From the NCBI RefSeq assembly GCF_007990265.1, contig NZ_BJWH01000004.1, forward strand, positions 62,001-126,000: a DNA stretch of 64,000 nucleotides, read 5' to 3'. Positions 26,629 through 38,176 of the stretch are shown piece by piece. The stretch's first letter is position 1; the number at the start of each line of letters is the position of its first letter. This stretch comes from Cellulomonas terrae (GTDB lineage Bacteria; Actinomycetota; Actinomycetes; Actinomycetales; Cellulomonadaceae). The notes beneath the pieces are model-generated. The model saw nothing but the letters and a program-made list of their open reading frames with translations, had not been told where the DNA came from and did no database searches. A program made the translations under genes and the position numbers.

Positions 26629-27749
26629 CCGCCACGGCGCGCCCGAACGTCCTGGTCGACATGCTGTTCTGGACCGGGACGAAGGGCGGGATCGAGACCT
26701 ACGCGCGCGAGCTCTACTCCGCGCTGCGGGACACCGACCGGTACACGTTCACGGCCCTCGGCAGCACCGAGTTCGTCGCGTCGGACCCGGACTGGTTCCC
26801 GGGCCGCGTGGTCGACTCGGGCATCAGCGGCAACATCCTCGGCCTCAACCGCTTCCGGTGGTCCTGGGCCGAGCTCCAGGGCGTGTCGCGCTGGGCCGAC
26901 CGGCTGGGTGCGGACCTGATCCACTGCCCGTCGCTGCTGGGCCCCCGCCGCTCGTCGGTCCCGACGGTGGTGTCGATGCACGACCTGCTCTACTGGACGA
27001 ACCCGGAGCACATGCCGTCGCAGCTCTTCGTGAAGCCTGCGCAGTGGATGGAGTCCATGGTCGCGAAGAACGCGACCCGGATGATCACGATCAGCGAGTC
27101 CTCGGCCCGCGACATCGACAAGCACCTGCACTACCCCCGGGAGCGGCTCGACGTGATCCCGCTCGCGGGATCCGTCCGCGAGGCCGCCGCACGGCTGCGG
27201 ACCAGCACGCCGGAGAACGTCATCCTGGCGACCGGGAACCGGCTGGGGCACAAGAACTGGGGCTCGCTCATCCGGGCGCTGCCCCTGGTGCCCGAGGACG
27301 TCCGGCCGCGCCTCGTGATCACCGGCAGCAAGGGCGACGACCCGCTCATCCCGATCGTCGACGAGGTGGGGATGCAGGACTGGGTGGACCTGCGCGGCTG
27401 GGTCACGACCGAGGAGATGGACCACCTGCTCGCCAGCGCGGCGGCGCTCGCGATCCCCTCGTTCCACGACGGCTTCTGCCTCCCGGCGCTCGACGCGATG
27501 CTCATCGGGCTGCCGGTCCTGCTCAGCGACATCCCGGTGTACCGCGAGGTCGGGGGCGACGCCGCGATCTACGTCGACCCGCACTCGCTGCAGTCCATCG
27601 CGGACGGCATGACGATCGTCGCCACCGACCCGGACCGCATGCGCCGGGCGGCGGAGCTCGGGCGGGACCAGGCGGCACGGTTCTCGTGGGAGTCCACGGC
27701 GGCCCGCACGCTCGACGTCTTCGACAAGGCCCTGGCTCCGACCGCATGA
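26625..27749 (+). CDS. Glycosyltransferase, GT4 family
   Basis: 374 aa with a GTG start overlapping the colD stop. It has a GT-B fold: N-terminal acceptor loop GTKGGIETYARE, and a C-terminal donor site with the HDGFCLPALDAM variant of the EX7E motif. It probably transfers the deoxysugar made by the preceding genes, or a mannose, to a lipid-linked precursor at the inner membrane face. The substrate is inferred from context only. Confidence 0.85.
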   Translation: MTATARPNVLVDMLFWTGTKGGIETYARELYSALRDTDRYTFTALGSTEFVASDPDWFPGRVVDSGISGNILGLNRFRWSWAELQGVSRWADRLGADLIHCPSLLGPRRSSVPTVVSMHDLLYWTNPEHMPSQLFVKPAQWMESMVAKNATRMITISESSARDIDKHLHYPRERLDVIPLAGSVREAAARLRTSTPENVILATGNRLGHKNWGSLIRALPLVPEDVRPRLVITGSKGDDPLIPIVDEVGMQDWVDLRGWVTTEEMDHLLASAAALAIPSFHDGFCLPALDAMLIGLPVLLSDIPVYREVGGDAAIYVDPHSLQSIADGMTIVATDPDRMRRAAELGRDQAARFSWESTAARTLDVFDKALAPTA

Positions 27750-28987
27750 GCGAGGTCGTGCAGTCGGCGCCGCTCCGCCGGCTGTCCGTGCTGTCCCTGC
27801 TCGGGGGTGCTGCCTCCGGCGCCGGGATGTTCGCGCTCACGATCGTCGTCGCCCGGTCGCTGAGCCCGAGCGGGTTCGCGGACTTCGGGTTCTTCCTGGC
27901 GCTGTCCCAGGTGTGGTTCATCCTTGCCGTCGCGGGCCTGGAGCTCGCGGCGCCCCGGCTCCTCGCGCGGCAGCCCGCGGACCAGCGCGGGGTCGTCGTC
28001 GGCAGCGTCCTGACCGTGGCGTCGGTCCTGGCGGTCGTCGGGCTCGTCGTCGCCGTGGTCGCCTCGGAGCCGATCGCGCAGCTGACCCGGTCCACGCAGC
28101 TGCTCGTGCTGCTGGCCGCCGCGTTCGGGATGGCCACCGGGTGGCGGGCGGTGGTGGAGCGGCTGACGGCCGCCCTCGGCAGGGTCGGCGCCGTCGCGGT
28201 GGTCAAGGTCGTCGAGGCTGGCCTCATCGTCGTCGGCGCCCTCGTGGCCGTGCTGGTCCTGGGCACGCCGGCCTGGAGCACGTTCTCGATCCTCGTCGTC
28301 GTCGCGGCACTGCTCGCGGTCGGTGCGTACGTCGCGCTCGTCCGCCACCAGACCGCTCCGTGGCACACGACCTCGCAGACCCGCCGGCAGCTGATCTCGT
28401 TCGCCCGGTACGCCGCGCCGACCACCGTCTTCGCGGTCGCGATCATGTACATCGACAAGTTCACCCTGCGGATCGGCGGGACCGACCTGGAGTACGCGCA
28501 GTACTCGGCGTACTTCTCGGGCACGGTCCTCATCGCGGTGCAGGCGGTGTTCGTGCTGCAGAGCATCGTGCTGCCGGCCACCGTGCGGGCCGCGTCCGGA
28601 GTGACGGTCCGCCGGCAGATCATGCGGCTCCTGCCGGCGCTCGTCCTCGGGCTCCCGGTCCTCTACCTGTGCTCGGGCTGGGTCGTGCTCCAGGTCCTGG
28701 GCCCCAACTACGACTACGTGCTCGCCCAGGGCGCCCTCTTCGCCGGGTGGGCGACGCTCTACACGATCAACATCCTGTGCATGACCGCGTGCGTCGGCCG
28801 GGCGTCCCGTGCGATGCGCCGCGAGTCGATGGTGCTGGTGGCCCGGGTGGTCCTCGCCGTCCTGGCGCTGGGCGGCCTGGTCCTCACCGACCAGATCAGC
28901 ATCACGACGGTCGTGACCGTGATGGTGCTGCTCGAGCTGCTCGAGACCGTCAACGTCATGACGATGATGCGGCGCTACCTCGTCTGA
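27746..28987 (+). CDS. Polysaccharide flippase, Wzx/MATE-like
   Basis: 413 aa, ATG overlapping the glycosyltransferase stop. About 12 hydrophobic segments span the protein, and the N-terminal helix pair with RSLSPSGFADFGFF is typical of oligosaccharide flippases (MVF superfamily). It ends the gmd operon, so this module encodes sugar synthesis, transfer and translocation. The next gene lies on the other strand, 21 nt away. Confidence 0.88.
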   Translation: MSEVVQSAPLRRLSVLSLLGGAASGAGMFALTIVVARSLSPSGFADFGFFLALSQVWFILAVAGLELAAPRLLARQPADQRGVVVGSVLTVASVLAVVGLVVAVVASEPIAQLTRSTQLLVLLAAAFGMATGWRAVVERLTAALGRVGAVAVVKVVEAGLIVVGALVAVLVLGTPAWSTFSILVVVAALLAVGAYVALVRHQTAPWHTTSQTRRQLISFARYAAPTTVFAVAIMYIDKFTLRIGGTDLEYAQYSAYFSGTVLIAVQAVFVLQSIVLPATVRAASGVTVRRQIMRLLPALVLGLPVLYLCSGWVVLQVLGPNYDYVLAQGALFAGWATLYTINILCMTACVGRASRAMRRESMVLVARVVLAVLALGGLVLTDQISITTVVTVMVLLELLETVNVMTMMRRYLV

Positions 28988-29008
28988 GGCGTGCCGTCCG
29001 ACGGGGGA

Positions 29009-29527
29009 CTAGCGGTCGGGATGTCCGGCGGCGCCCGTGAACACCCAGCGCTTGTACCCCGCGTACCGCAGCACGGTGCCGATGCCGATCCCGATCACCG
29101 TCGCGACGTTGTCCGCGAGCGGGGTGGTCAGCGTCAGCACGTAGTGCGAGAACGCGAGCGTGAGGACGGGGATCGCCGCGCAGCCGATGTTGATCGCTGC
29201 GAACACGAGGAGCTCGCGGGTCCGGCGGTCCGTGCGGTGCCGGGAGAACGTCCAGTGCCGGTTGCCCAGCCAGGACACCAGGGTGGCGGCGACGAGCGAG
29301 ATGATCTTGGCCGTGAGCGGCTTGTGCTCGAGCACCTGGCCCGGTCCGAACCGCAGCAGGTTGAACAGGCCGAGGTCGACGACGAACGCGACCCCGCCGA
29401 CCGACAGGAACCGCGCGAGCTCGTACGCGCGTGCCCGGAGCGCGGCGGCGCGCAGGGCGGGTGCGACAGGGACCAGCGGGCTCGCCGAGACCGGCGGGCT
29501 GTCGGTCAGCTCGTCGCTCGAGCTCAT
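29009..29527 (-). CDS. GtrA family membrane protein
   Basis: 172 aa, ATG with a GGAGG ribosome site. Four membrane helices and the family motifs FLSVGGVAFVVDLGLF and WLGNRHWTFSR identify GtrA/DPMS3-like proteins. They act with polyprenyl-phosphate sugars, either flipping them or helping a GtrB-type transferase. It is single-gene here; a GtrB-like GT2 lies at 51.6-52.4 kb. Confidence 0.9.
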   Translation of the reverse strand: MSSSDELTDSPPVSASPLVPVAPALRAAALRARAYELARFLSVGGVAFVVDLGLFNLLRFGPGQVLEHKPLTAKIISLVAATLVSWLGNRHWTFSRHRTDRRTRELLVFAAINIGCAAIPVLTLAFSHYVLTLTTPLADNVATVIGIGIGTVLRYAGYKRWVFTGAAGHPDR

Positions 29528-29637
29528 GGAAACGCCTCCGGTGCTGTCGTTCGGTCACGAGAGGATAGCCCGCGAGCCTGGGACCACCGCGACCGGGGTC
29601 CGGGGCGAAGCGTTTCGGCGCGCTGGCGTGGCTCGGC

Positions 29638-29643
29638 TAGTGT
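29638..29643 (+). promoter_or_regulatory. -10 box of leaderless purK promoter
   Basis: TAGTGT ends 8 nt before the GTG at 29652. CGTTTCGGCG at 29611-29620 lies at about the -35 distance. Confidence 0.5.
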
Positions 29644-29651
29644 CGTCGCCC

Positions 29652-30818
29652 GTGACAGCACCCGTGGTGGCCGTGGTCGGTGGTGGGCAGCTCGCCCGCA
29701 TGATGGCGTCGCCGGCAGCGGCGCTCGGCGTGCACCTGCGGGTCCTCGTCGAGAGCCCGACGTCGTCCGCGGCGCAGGTGGTCGTCGACGCCCCCGTCGG
29801 CGCAGCGTCCGACGAGGCGGCGATCGCTCGCCTGGTGGAGGGTGCCGACGCGCTGACCTTCGAGCACGAGCACGTCCCGAACGCGCTGCTCGACCGGCTC
29901 GAGGGTGCCGGGGTCGCGGTGCGGCCCGACGCCGCGGCGCTCGTGCACGCCCAGGACAAGATCGTCATGCGGTCGCGGCTGGCCGCGCTCGGCCTGCCGG
30001 TCCCGCGCTGGACCGCCCTGGGCTCGGCCTCCGACCTCGCCGACTTCCTCGGGACGGTCGGCGGTGTCGCGGTGGTCAAGACCGCGCGCGGCGGGTACGA
30101 CGGCAAGGGCGTGCGCGTCGTCCGCAGCCCCGACGAGGTCGCCGACTGGCTGGCGGCCGCGGCGGACGGGTCGGGAGCGCCCCTGCTCGCCGAGGAGAAG
30201 GTCCCGTTCACGCGCGAGCTCGCGGTGCTCGTGGCGCGTCGACCCTCCGGTGAGGCGCGCGCATGGCCCGTCGTCGAGTCGGTGCAGCGCGACGGTGTCT
30301 GCGCCGAGGTCGTGGCTCCCGCGCCCGGTCTGCACGCGGCGACCGAGGCCGAGGCGATCGACGTCGCCACCCGGATCGCCACCGGCCTCGGCGTCACCGG
30401 GGTGCTGGCCGTGGAGCTCTTCGAGGTCGAGGGCGCGGACGGCGGCCCGCCCCGGGTGCTGGTGAACGAGCTGGCGATGCGACCGCACAACTCCGGGCAC
30501 TGGACCATCGACGGGTCCGTGACGAGCCAGTTCGAGCAGCACCTGCGGGCCGTGCTCGACCTCCCGCTCGGCGACACGTCGGCACGCTCCGCGTGGACGG
30601 TCATGGCGAACGTGCTGGGCAGCGCCCTGCCGGACCCGACCGCGGCGCTCGGGGACGTCGCCGTCCTGGACGCGGGCGCCAAGGTGCACCTGTACGGCAA
30701 GGAGGTGCGCGCGGGACGCAAGCTCGGGCACGTGAACGTGAGCGGCGAGGATCTTGCCGACGTGCGCCGTCGTGCGGTCGCCGCGGCGGCGCTGCTGCGG
30801 GGCGAGTCGTCCGCCTGA
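29652..30818 (+). CDS. purK: 5-(carboxyamino)imidazole ribonucleotide synthase
   Basis: 388 aa from a GTG at leaderless spacing. It is an ATP-grasp enzyme: N-terminal [11 protein letters not shown], central [12 protein letters not shown] glycine loop and C-terminal [14 protein letters not shown]. It makes N5-CAIR from AIR, ATP and bicarbonate in purine synthesis. The purE gene follows, as is usual. These housekeeping genes sit within the glycan region, and LCP genes follow. Confidence 0.95.
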   Translation: MTAPVVAVVGGGQLARMMASPAAALGVHLRVLVESPTSSAAQVVVDAPVGAASDEAAIARLVEGADALTFEHEHVPNALLDRLEGAGVAVRPDAAALVHAQDKIVMRSRLAALGLPVPRWTALGSASDLADFLGTVGGVAVVKTARGGYDGKGVRVVRSPDEVADWLAAAADGSGAPLLAEEKVPFTRELAVLVARRPSGEARAWPVVESVQRDGVCAEVVAPAPGLHAATEAEAIDVATRIATGLGVTGVLAVELFEVEGADGGPPRVLVNELAMRPHNSGHWTIDGSVTSQFEQHLRAVLDLPLGDTSARSAWTVMANVLGSALPDPTAALGDVAVLDAGAKVHLYGKEVRAGRKLGHVNVSGEDLADVRRRAVAAAALLRGESSA

Positions 30819-30912
30819 CGCGAACAGGGCTCCCGGGGGCGGCACGGTCCGCTGCGCCTGGGACATGATGGGCGCGCGGCGTCACCGGGACGGCGTCAGG
30901 ACGGAGACGGTG

Positions 30913-31452
30913 ATGGCAGCGCAGGCCCAGGTGGGGATCGTCATGGGCTCGGACTCGGACTGGCCGGTCATGAAGGCAGCCGCCGAGGTGCTCGCCGAGT
31001 TCGACGTCCCCGTCGAGATCGACGTGGTCTCCGCGCACCGCCAGCCCGAGAAGATGATCGCGTACGGCCGCAGCGCCGCGGCTCGGGGCCTGCGGGTGGT
31101 GATCGCCGGCGCCGGCGGTGCCGCGCACCTGCCGGGCATGCTCGCCGCGGTCACGACGCTGCCCGTGGTCGGCGTCCCCGTGCCGCTCGCCTACCTGGAC
31201 GGCATGGACTCCTTGCTCTCGATCGTGCAGATGCCGGCCGGGGTCCCCGTGGCGACCGTCTCGATCGGGGGAGCGCGCAACGCGGGCCTGCTCGCGGTGC
31301 GCATCCTCGCCTCGGGCGACGGCGAGCAGGCGGTGCGGCTGCGTGCGGCCATGGAGGCCTTCCAGCAGGACCTGCAGGGTCAGGCCGACGGCAAGGGCGA
31401 GCGTCTCCGCGCCCAGACGTCGGCACGGCCGAGCGTGGGGTTCAGCGTCTGA
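30913..31452 (+). CDS. purE: 5-(carboxyamino)imidazole ribonucleotide mutase, class I
   Basis: 179 aa, ATG with GGAG upstream. The family core [21 protein letters not shown] and [11 protein letters not shown] is intact. It converts N5-CAIR to CAIR. It lies about 95 nt after purK. The stop codon sits in a 20-bp tandem duplication. Confidence 0.95.
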   Translation: MAAQAQVGIVMGSDSDWPVMKAAAEVLAEFDVPVEIDVVSAHRQPEKMIAYGRSAAARGLRVVIAGAGGAAHLPGMLAAVTTLPVVGVPVPLAYLDGMDSLLSIVQMPAGVPVATVSIGGARNAGLLAVRILASGDGEQAVRLRAAMEAFQQDLQGQADGKGERLRAQTSARPSVGFSV

Positions 31453-31482
31453 GCGAGCGGCTCAGCGTCTGAGCGAGCGGCT
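31443..31482. repeat. 20-bp perfect tandem duplication at the purE stop
   Basis: The unit CAGCGTCTGAGCGAGCGGCT occurs twice without a gap (31443-31462 and 31463-31482). The first copy covers the last purE codons and the TGA, the second is non-coding. It appears to be a recent slippage duplication. Confidence 0.85.
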
Positions 31483-31500
31483 CGGCGTCGGCGACGCCGA
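31482..31500. terminator. Short hairpin between convergent purE and LCP genes
   Basis: A perfect 8-bp stem (31482-31489 with 31493-31500) with a 3-nt loop lies between the two convergent stops. Confidence 0.45.
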
Positions 31501-31515
31501 CTCGCCCACGGACGG

Positions 31516-32928
31516 TCAGCCGACCGGCATGCCCCCGACGGGGCCGGGCGGGAGGGATCCGTCGCGGATCGCCGCGAAGAAGCCCGGGGTCGCGTCCGGG
31601 TCGAGCAGCACTGTCGACCCCGCGCCGTTGCCGGGACGGTAGTCGATGCTCACGATCGGGGGCGTCCCCGTGATGCCGCCCTCGCCGTTCGCGGCCTTGA
31701 ACGCGAGCGCGAGCTTCGCCAGGTCGACGATCCCCGCGTCGTCGTCGACGGTGAGCGCCCCGGTGCCCGCGTCGATGAGCGCCACCTGCTTCCCGGGGTT
31801 GAGCACCAGCGACGCCGGCTCGACCTTGCCCATCACGGCGCCGATCAGCTGACGCTGGCGCTCCGCCCGACCGACGTCGCCGGTGAGGTCCGCCTTGCGC
31901 ATCCGGGCGAACGCCAGTGCCTGGGTGCCGTCGACGTCGTGGCAGCCCGCCACCCAGACCATGCCGGAGTCGGCGTCGTTCACGTCGGCGTCGTGGCACA
32001 GGTTCACGCCGCCCACCGCGTCGACGATCTGCTCGACCCCCGCCATCCCGATCTCGGCGTAGTGGTCGACGGTGAGTCCGGTGAGACCTTCCACCGTCTG
32101 GACGAGCAGAGGCGCCTGTCCCCAGGAGAACGCCGCGTTGAGCTTCGCCGCGCCGTTCCCGGGGATCTCCACGTAGGTGTCCCGGGGCAGCGAGATCAGG
32201 GCCGTCGGGCCGCTGTCCGGCACGTGCAGCAGCAGGATGGTGTCGGTGCGGGAACCTTCGGTCCCGTCCTGCGCGATGCCACCGTCGGCGCGCGAGTCCG
32301 AGCCGGTGAGCAGGTACGTGGTGCCCGGGGTGTTCGCGGCCCCGCTGAGCGCCGGAGTGTGCTGGACCTTGCCGTTGGCCCACACCGCGAGACCGATCGG
32401 CCAGGCGAGCAGGGCGACCACGACCAGGGCCGCGACACCGCCGACGAGAGCCTTCCGGCTGCGCCGCGACCCGGGTTGCGCGGTCGGTGCCGGTGGCCGG
32501 GGGCCGGTCGGCCCGGCGGGCGGACGCCCACCGGCGGGCCGGACCGGCTGCGCCGGGCGACTCGTCGCCGGCCGTGACGACATGGACCGGGGCGCGGTGG
32601 CCGGCGCGGCAGCGGGGGTCGCCTGCTGACCGGAGCGTCCCGGGACCGGGACGCGCTCGGAGGCTCGAGCCGGCCGTGCGCCCTGCCCCGCGGGGGCGAT
32701 GGTCGGCGGGCGGCCCGCCGATGGCCGGGCGTCGGTGGAGCCGGCTGAAGGTCGGGGCGTCCGCCCCTCACCTGCGGCCGGAGCGCGGGTTGCCCGGTGC
32801 GGCGTCGCCGGACGAGACGGCCGGCCGACCACGATCGGCTCGGCGTCGGCCGGACGTGCCGGACGGGCCGAGGCACCGGGCGCGAAGCTCGGCGGGGGTG
32901 TGCGCGAGGTCCGCTCGTCGGAAGCCAT
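31516..32928 (-). CDS. LytR-CpsA-Psr (LCP) family glycopolymer ligase
   Basis: 470 aa. A Pro/Arg/Ala-rich cytoplasmic tail of ~150 residues is followed by one membrane helix (KALVGGVAALVVVALLAW) and an extracellular LCP domain: TGSDSRAD, the Arg-Asp pair in RTDTILLLHV, and SLPRDTYVEI. LCP proteins move polyprenyl-linked glycans onto peptidoglycan MurNAc. It starts 3 nt after the stop of another LCP gene, so they form an operon with rmlB upstream. The long disordered tail is unusual in length. Confidence 0.92.
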   Translation of the reverse strand: MASDERTSRTPPPSFAPGASARPARPADAEPIVVGRPSRPATPHRATRAPAAGEGRTPRPSAGSTDARPSAGRPPTIAPAGQGARPARASERVPVPGRSGQQATPAAAPATAPRSMSSRPATSRPAQPVRPAGGRPPAGPTGPRPPAPTAQPGSRRSRKALVGGVAALVVVALLAWPIGLAVWANGKVQHTPALSGAANTPGTTYLLTGSDSRADGGIAQDGTEGSRTDTILLLHVPDSGPTALISLPRDTYVEIPGNGAAKLNAAFSWGQAPLLVQTVEGLTGLTVDHYAEIGMAGVEQIVDAVGGVNLCHDADVNDADSGMVWVAGCHDVDGTQALAFARMRKADLTGDVGRAERQRQLIGAVMGKVEPASLVLNPGKQVALIDAGTGALTVDDDAGIVDLAKLALAFKAANGEGGITGTPPIVSIDYRPGNGAGSTVLLDPDATPGFFAAIRDGSLPPGPVGGMPVG

Positions 32929-32931
32929 GCG

Positions 32932-34176
32932 TCAGCAGACGTCCGTCGTGTCGTCGACGCTGAACGCCTCGTGCCCGGCCTTCTTCGTCTCCACCGGGGT
33001 CGGCTGCACCGGCGTCGCCGGGACCTCCGGGGCGGCGGTGGCGTCCGGGGCCGCGGGAGGGGCCGTCGTGGCAGGTGCCGTCGGGGCCTCGCCGAGAGCC
33101 GGCACGTCGTTGGCCATGTTCGCCCACACGGCGTCGGCCGCGGACGTCCACTCGACCCGGTTGGGGTCCGACTTCGCGGGGGCGAACGGGATCGTCATGA
33201 AGGTGATGTTGCCACTGCTGATGTTGCGAAGGTTGTAGGCGAGGCCGGTCATGTTGCCGATCGACATCCCGTTGTCCGTCGTCAGCGAGCCCGTCGCAGC
33301 GCTCAGGAACGAGATCAGCTTCTGCGGGTTGGTCAGGACGTCCCGGGAGAGGACCTCGCGGACCATCGCGGCGATGAGCTTCTGCTGGTTCCCGATGCGG
33401 TTCGTGTCCGAGCCGTCGCCCACCCCGGGACCCTTGCGCGCCCGGGCGTAGGCGAGGGCCGTCGGGCCGTCGAGCGTCTGGAAGCCAGGCTGGAGCGACA
33501 GCCCCGCCAGCTGGGACTCCATCTTCGTCGGGATGCACATGGGCACCCCGCCGATGGACGTGACCATCTGCTGGAAGCCGGCGAAGTCGACGACGACGAA
33601 GTGGTCGATGGTGAGGCCGGTGTTGAGCTGCACCGTGTTGATCGTGCAGGCGGCGGCCGACGTCATGTCGCCGCCGTTGTCCCAGCCCGTCGCGAAGGCC
33701 GAGTTGAACATGCCGTGGGTCGCGCGGGTGGTCTTCCCGTTCGTCATCGTGCACGACGGGATGTCCACCAGGGAGTCGCGCGGGATGGACACGAGCTCGA
33801 CCCGCGACCGGTCGGCGGAGATGTGCAGGACCATCGTCGTGTCGGAGCGCATGCCCGCGGCCTCGCCACCGATCTCGGCGTTCACACCGTCGCGCTGGTC
33901 GGAGCCGAGGATCAGGATGTTCACGGCCTGGCCGGCGTTCGGGTCGTCGGGGTCGGGCTCCGTGGTCGCCGAGGGCATCGGGTTCACGAGCGCCGAGACG
34001 TCGACCTTCTCCATGTTGCCGTTCAGCTTGGCTGCGACCGCGGCCACCCCGCTCGCGCCGAAGACGACGACGGCGACGACGCCGAGCGCGATCCCACGGA
34101 CGACGCCGTGGGTGCGCACACGACGGGAGTGCCGGGCGGCACGAGGGCGCTGAACAGCAGCGTGGCGGGAGGTCAC
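32932..34176 (-). CDS. LytR-CpsA-Psr (LCP) family glycopolymer ligase
   Basis: 414 aa from the GTG at 34176, selected for the TACGAT box 6 nt upstream; an in-frame start 16 codons earlier is possible. It has a short basic tail, one membrane helix, and an LCP domain with LGSDQRDG, RSDTTMVLHI and SIPRDSLVDI. The C-terminus is a Pro/Ala-rich tail ending in Cys. It may be partly redundant with the following LCP protein or act on another polymer. Confidence 0.92.
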   Translation of the reverse strand: MTSRHAAVQRPRAARHSRRVRTHGVVRGIALGVVAVVVFGASGVAAVAAKLNGNMEKVDVSALVNPMPSATTEPDPDDPNAGQAVNILILGSDQRDGVNAEIGGEAAGMRSDTTMVLHISADRSRVELVSIPRDSLVDIPSCTMTNGKTTRATHGMFNSAFATGWDNGGDMTSAAACTINTVQLNTGLTIDHFVVVDFAGFQQMVTSIGGVPMCIPTKMESQLAGLSLQPGFQTLDGPTALAYARARKGPGVGDGSDTNRIGNQQKLIAAMVREVLSRDVLTNPQKLISFLSAATGSLTTDNGMSIGNMTGLAYNLRNISSGNITFMTIPFAPAKSDPNRVEWTSAADAVWANMANDVPALGEAPTAPATTAPPAAPDATAAPEVPATPVQPTPVETKKAGHEAFSVDDTTDVC

Positions 34177-34182
34177 CGGACG

Positions 34183-34188
34183 ATCGTA
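34183..34188 (-). promoter_or_regulatory. -10 box of leaderless LCP promoter
   Basis: TACGAT on the minus strand ends 6 nt before the GTG at 34176. Confidence 0.5.
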
Positions 34189-34249
34189 GGAGCGCCACCC
34201 GTCTCTCCGGGGGAGCGCACGCACGGGCGTCGTGGAGGATCTGTGCAGA

Positions 34250-38084
<3,835 letters not shown>

Positions 38085-38135
38085 ACGGGGGATCACTGGA
38101 ACGTTTCGGCGTTGCGCGCTTGACCTCCTCACCTC

Positions 38136-38157
38136 CCCCTGCTTCCCTCGGCAGGGG
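38136..38157 (+). terminator. Small hairpin between wzt-type and amidase genes
   Basis: A 7-bp stem (38136-38142 with 38151-38157), loop of 8 nt, followed by TT. It lies 50 nt after the ATPase stop and just before the amidase ribosome site. Confidence 0.35.
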
Positions 38158-38176
38158 TTCTTCGGAGGGGGCAAGG

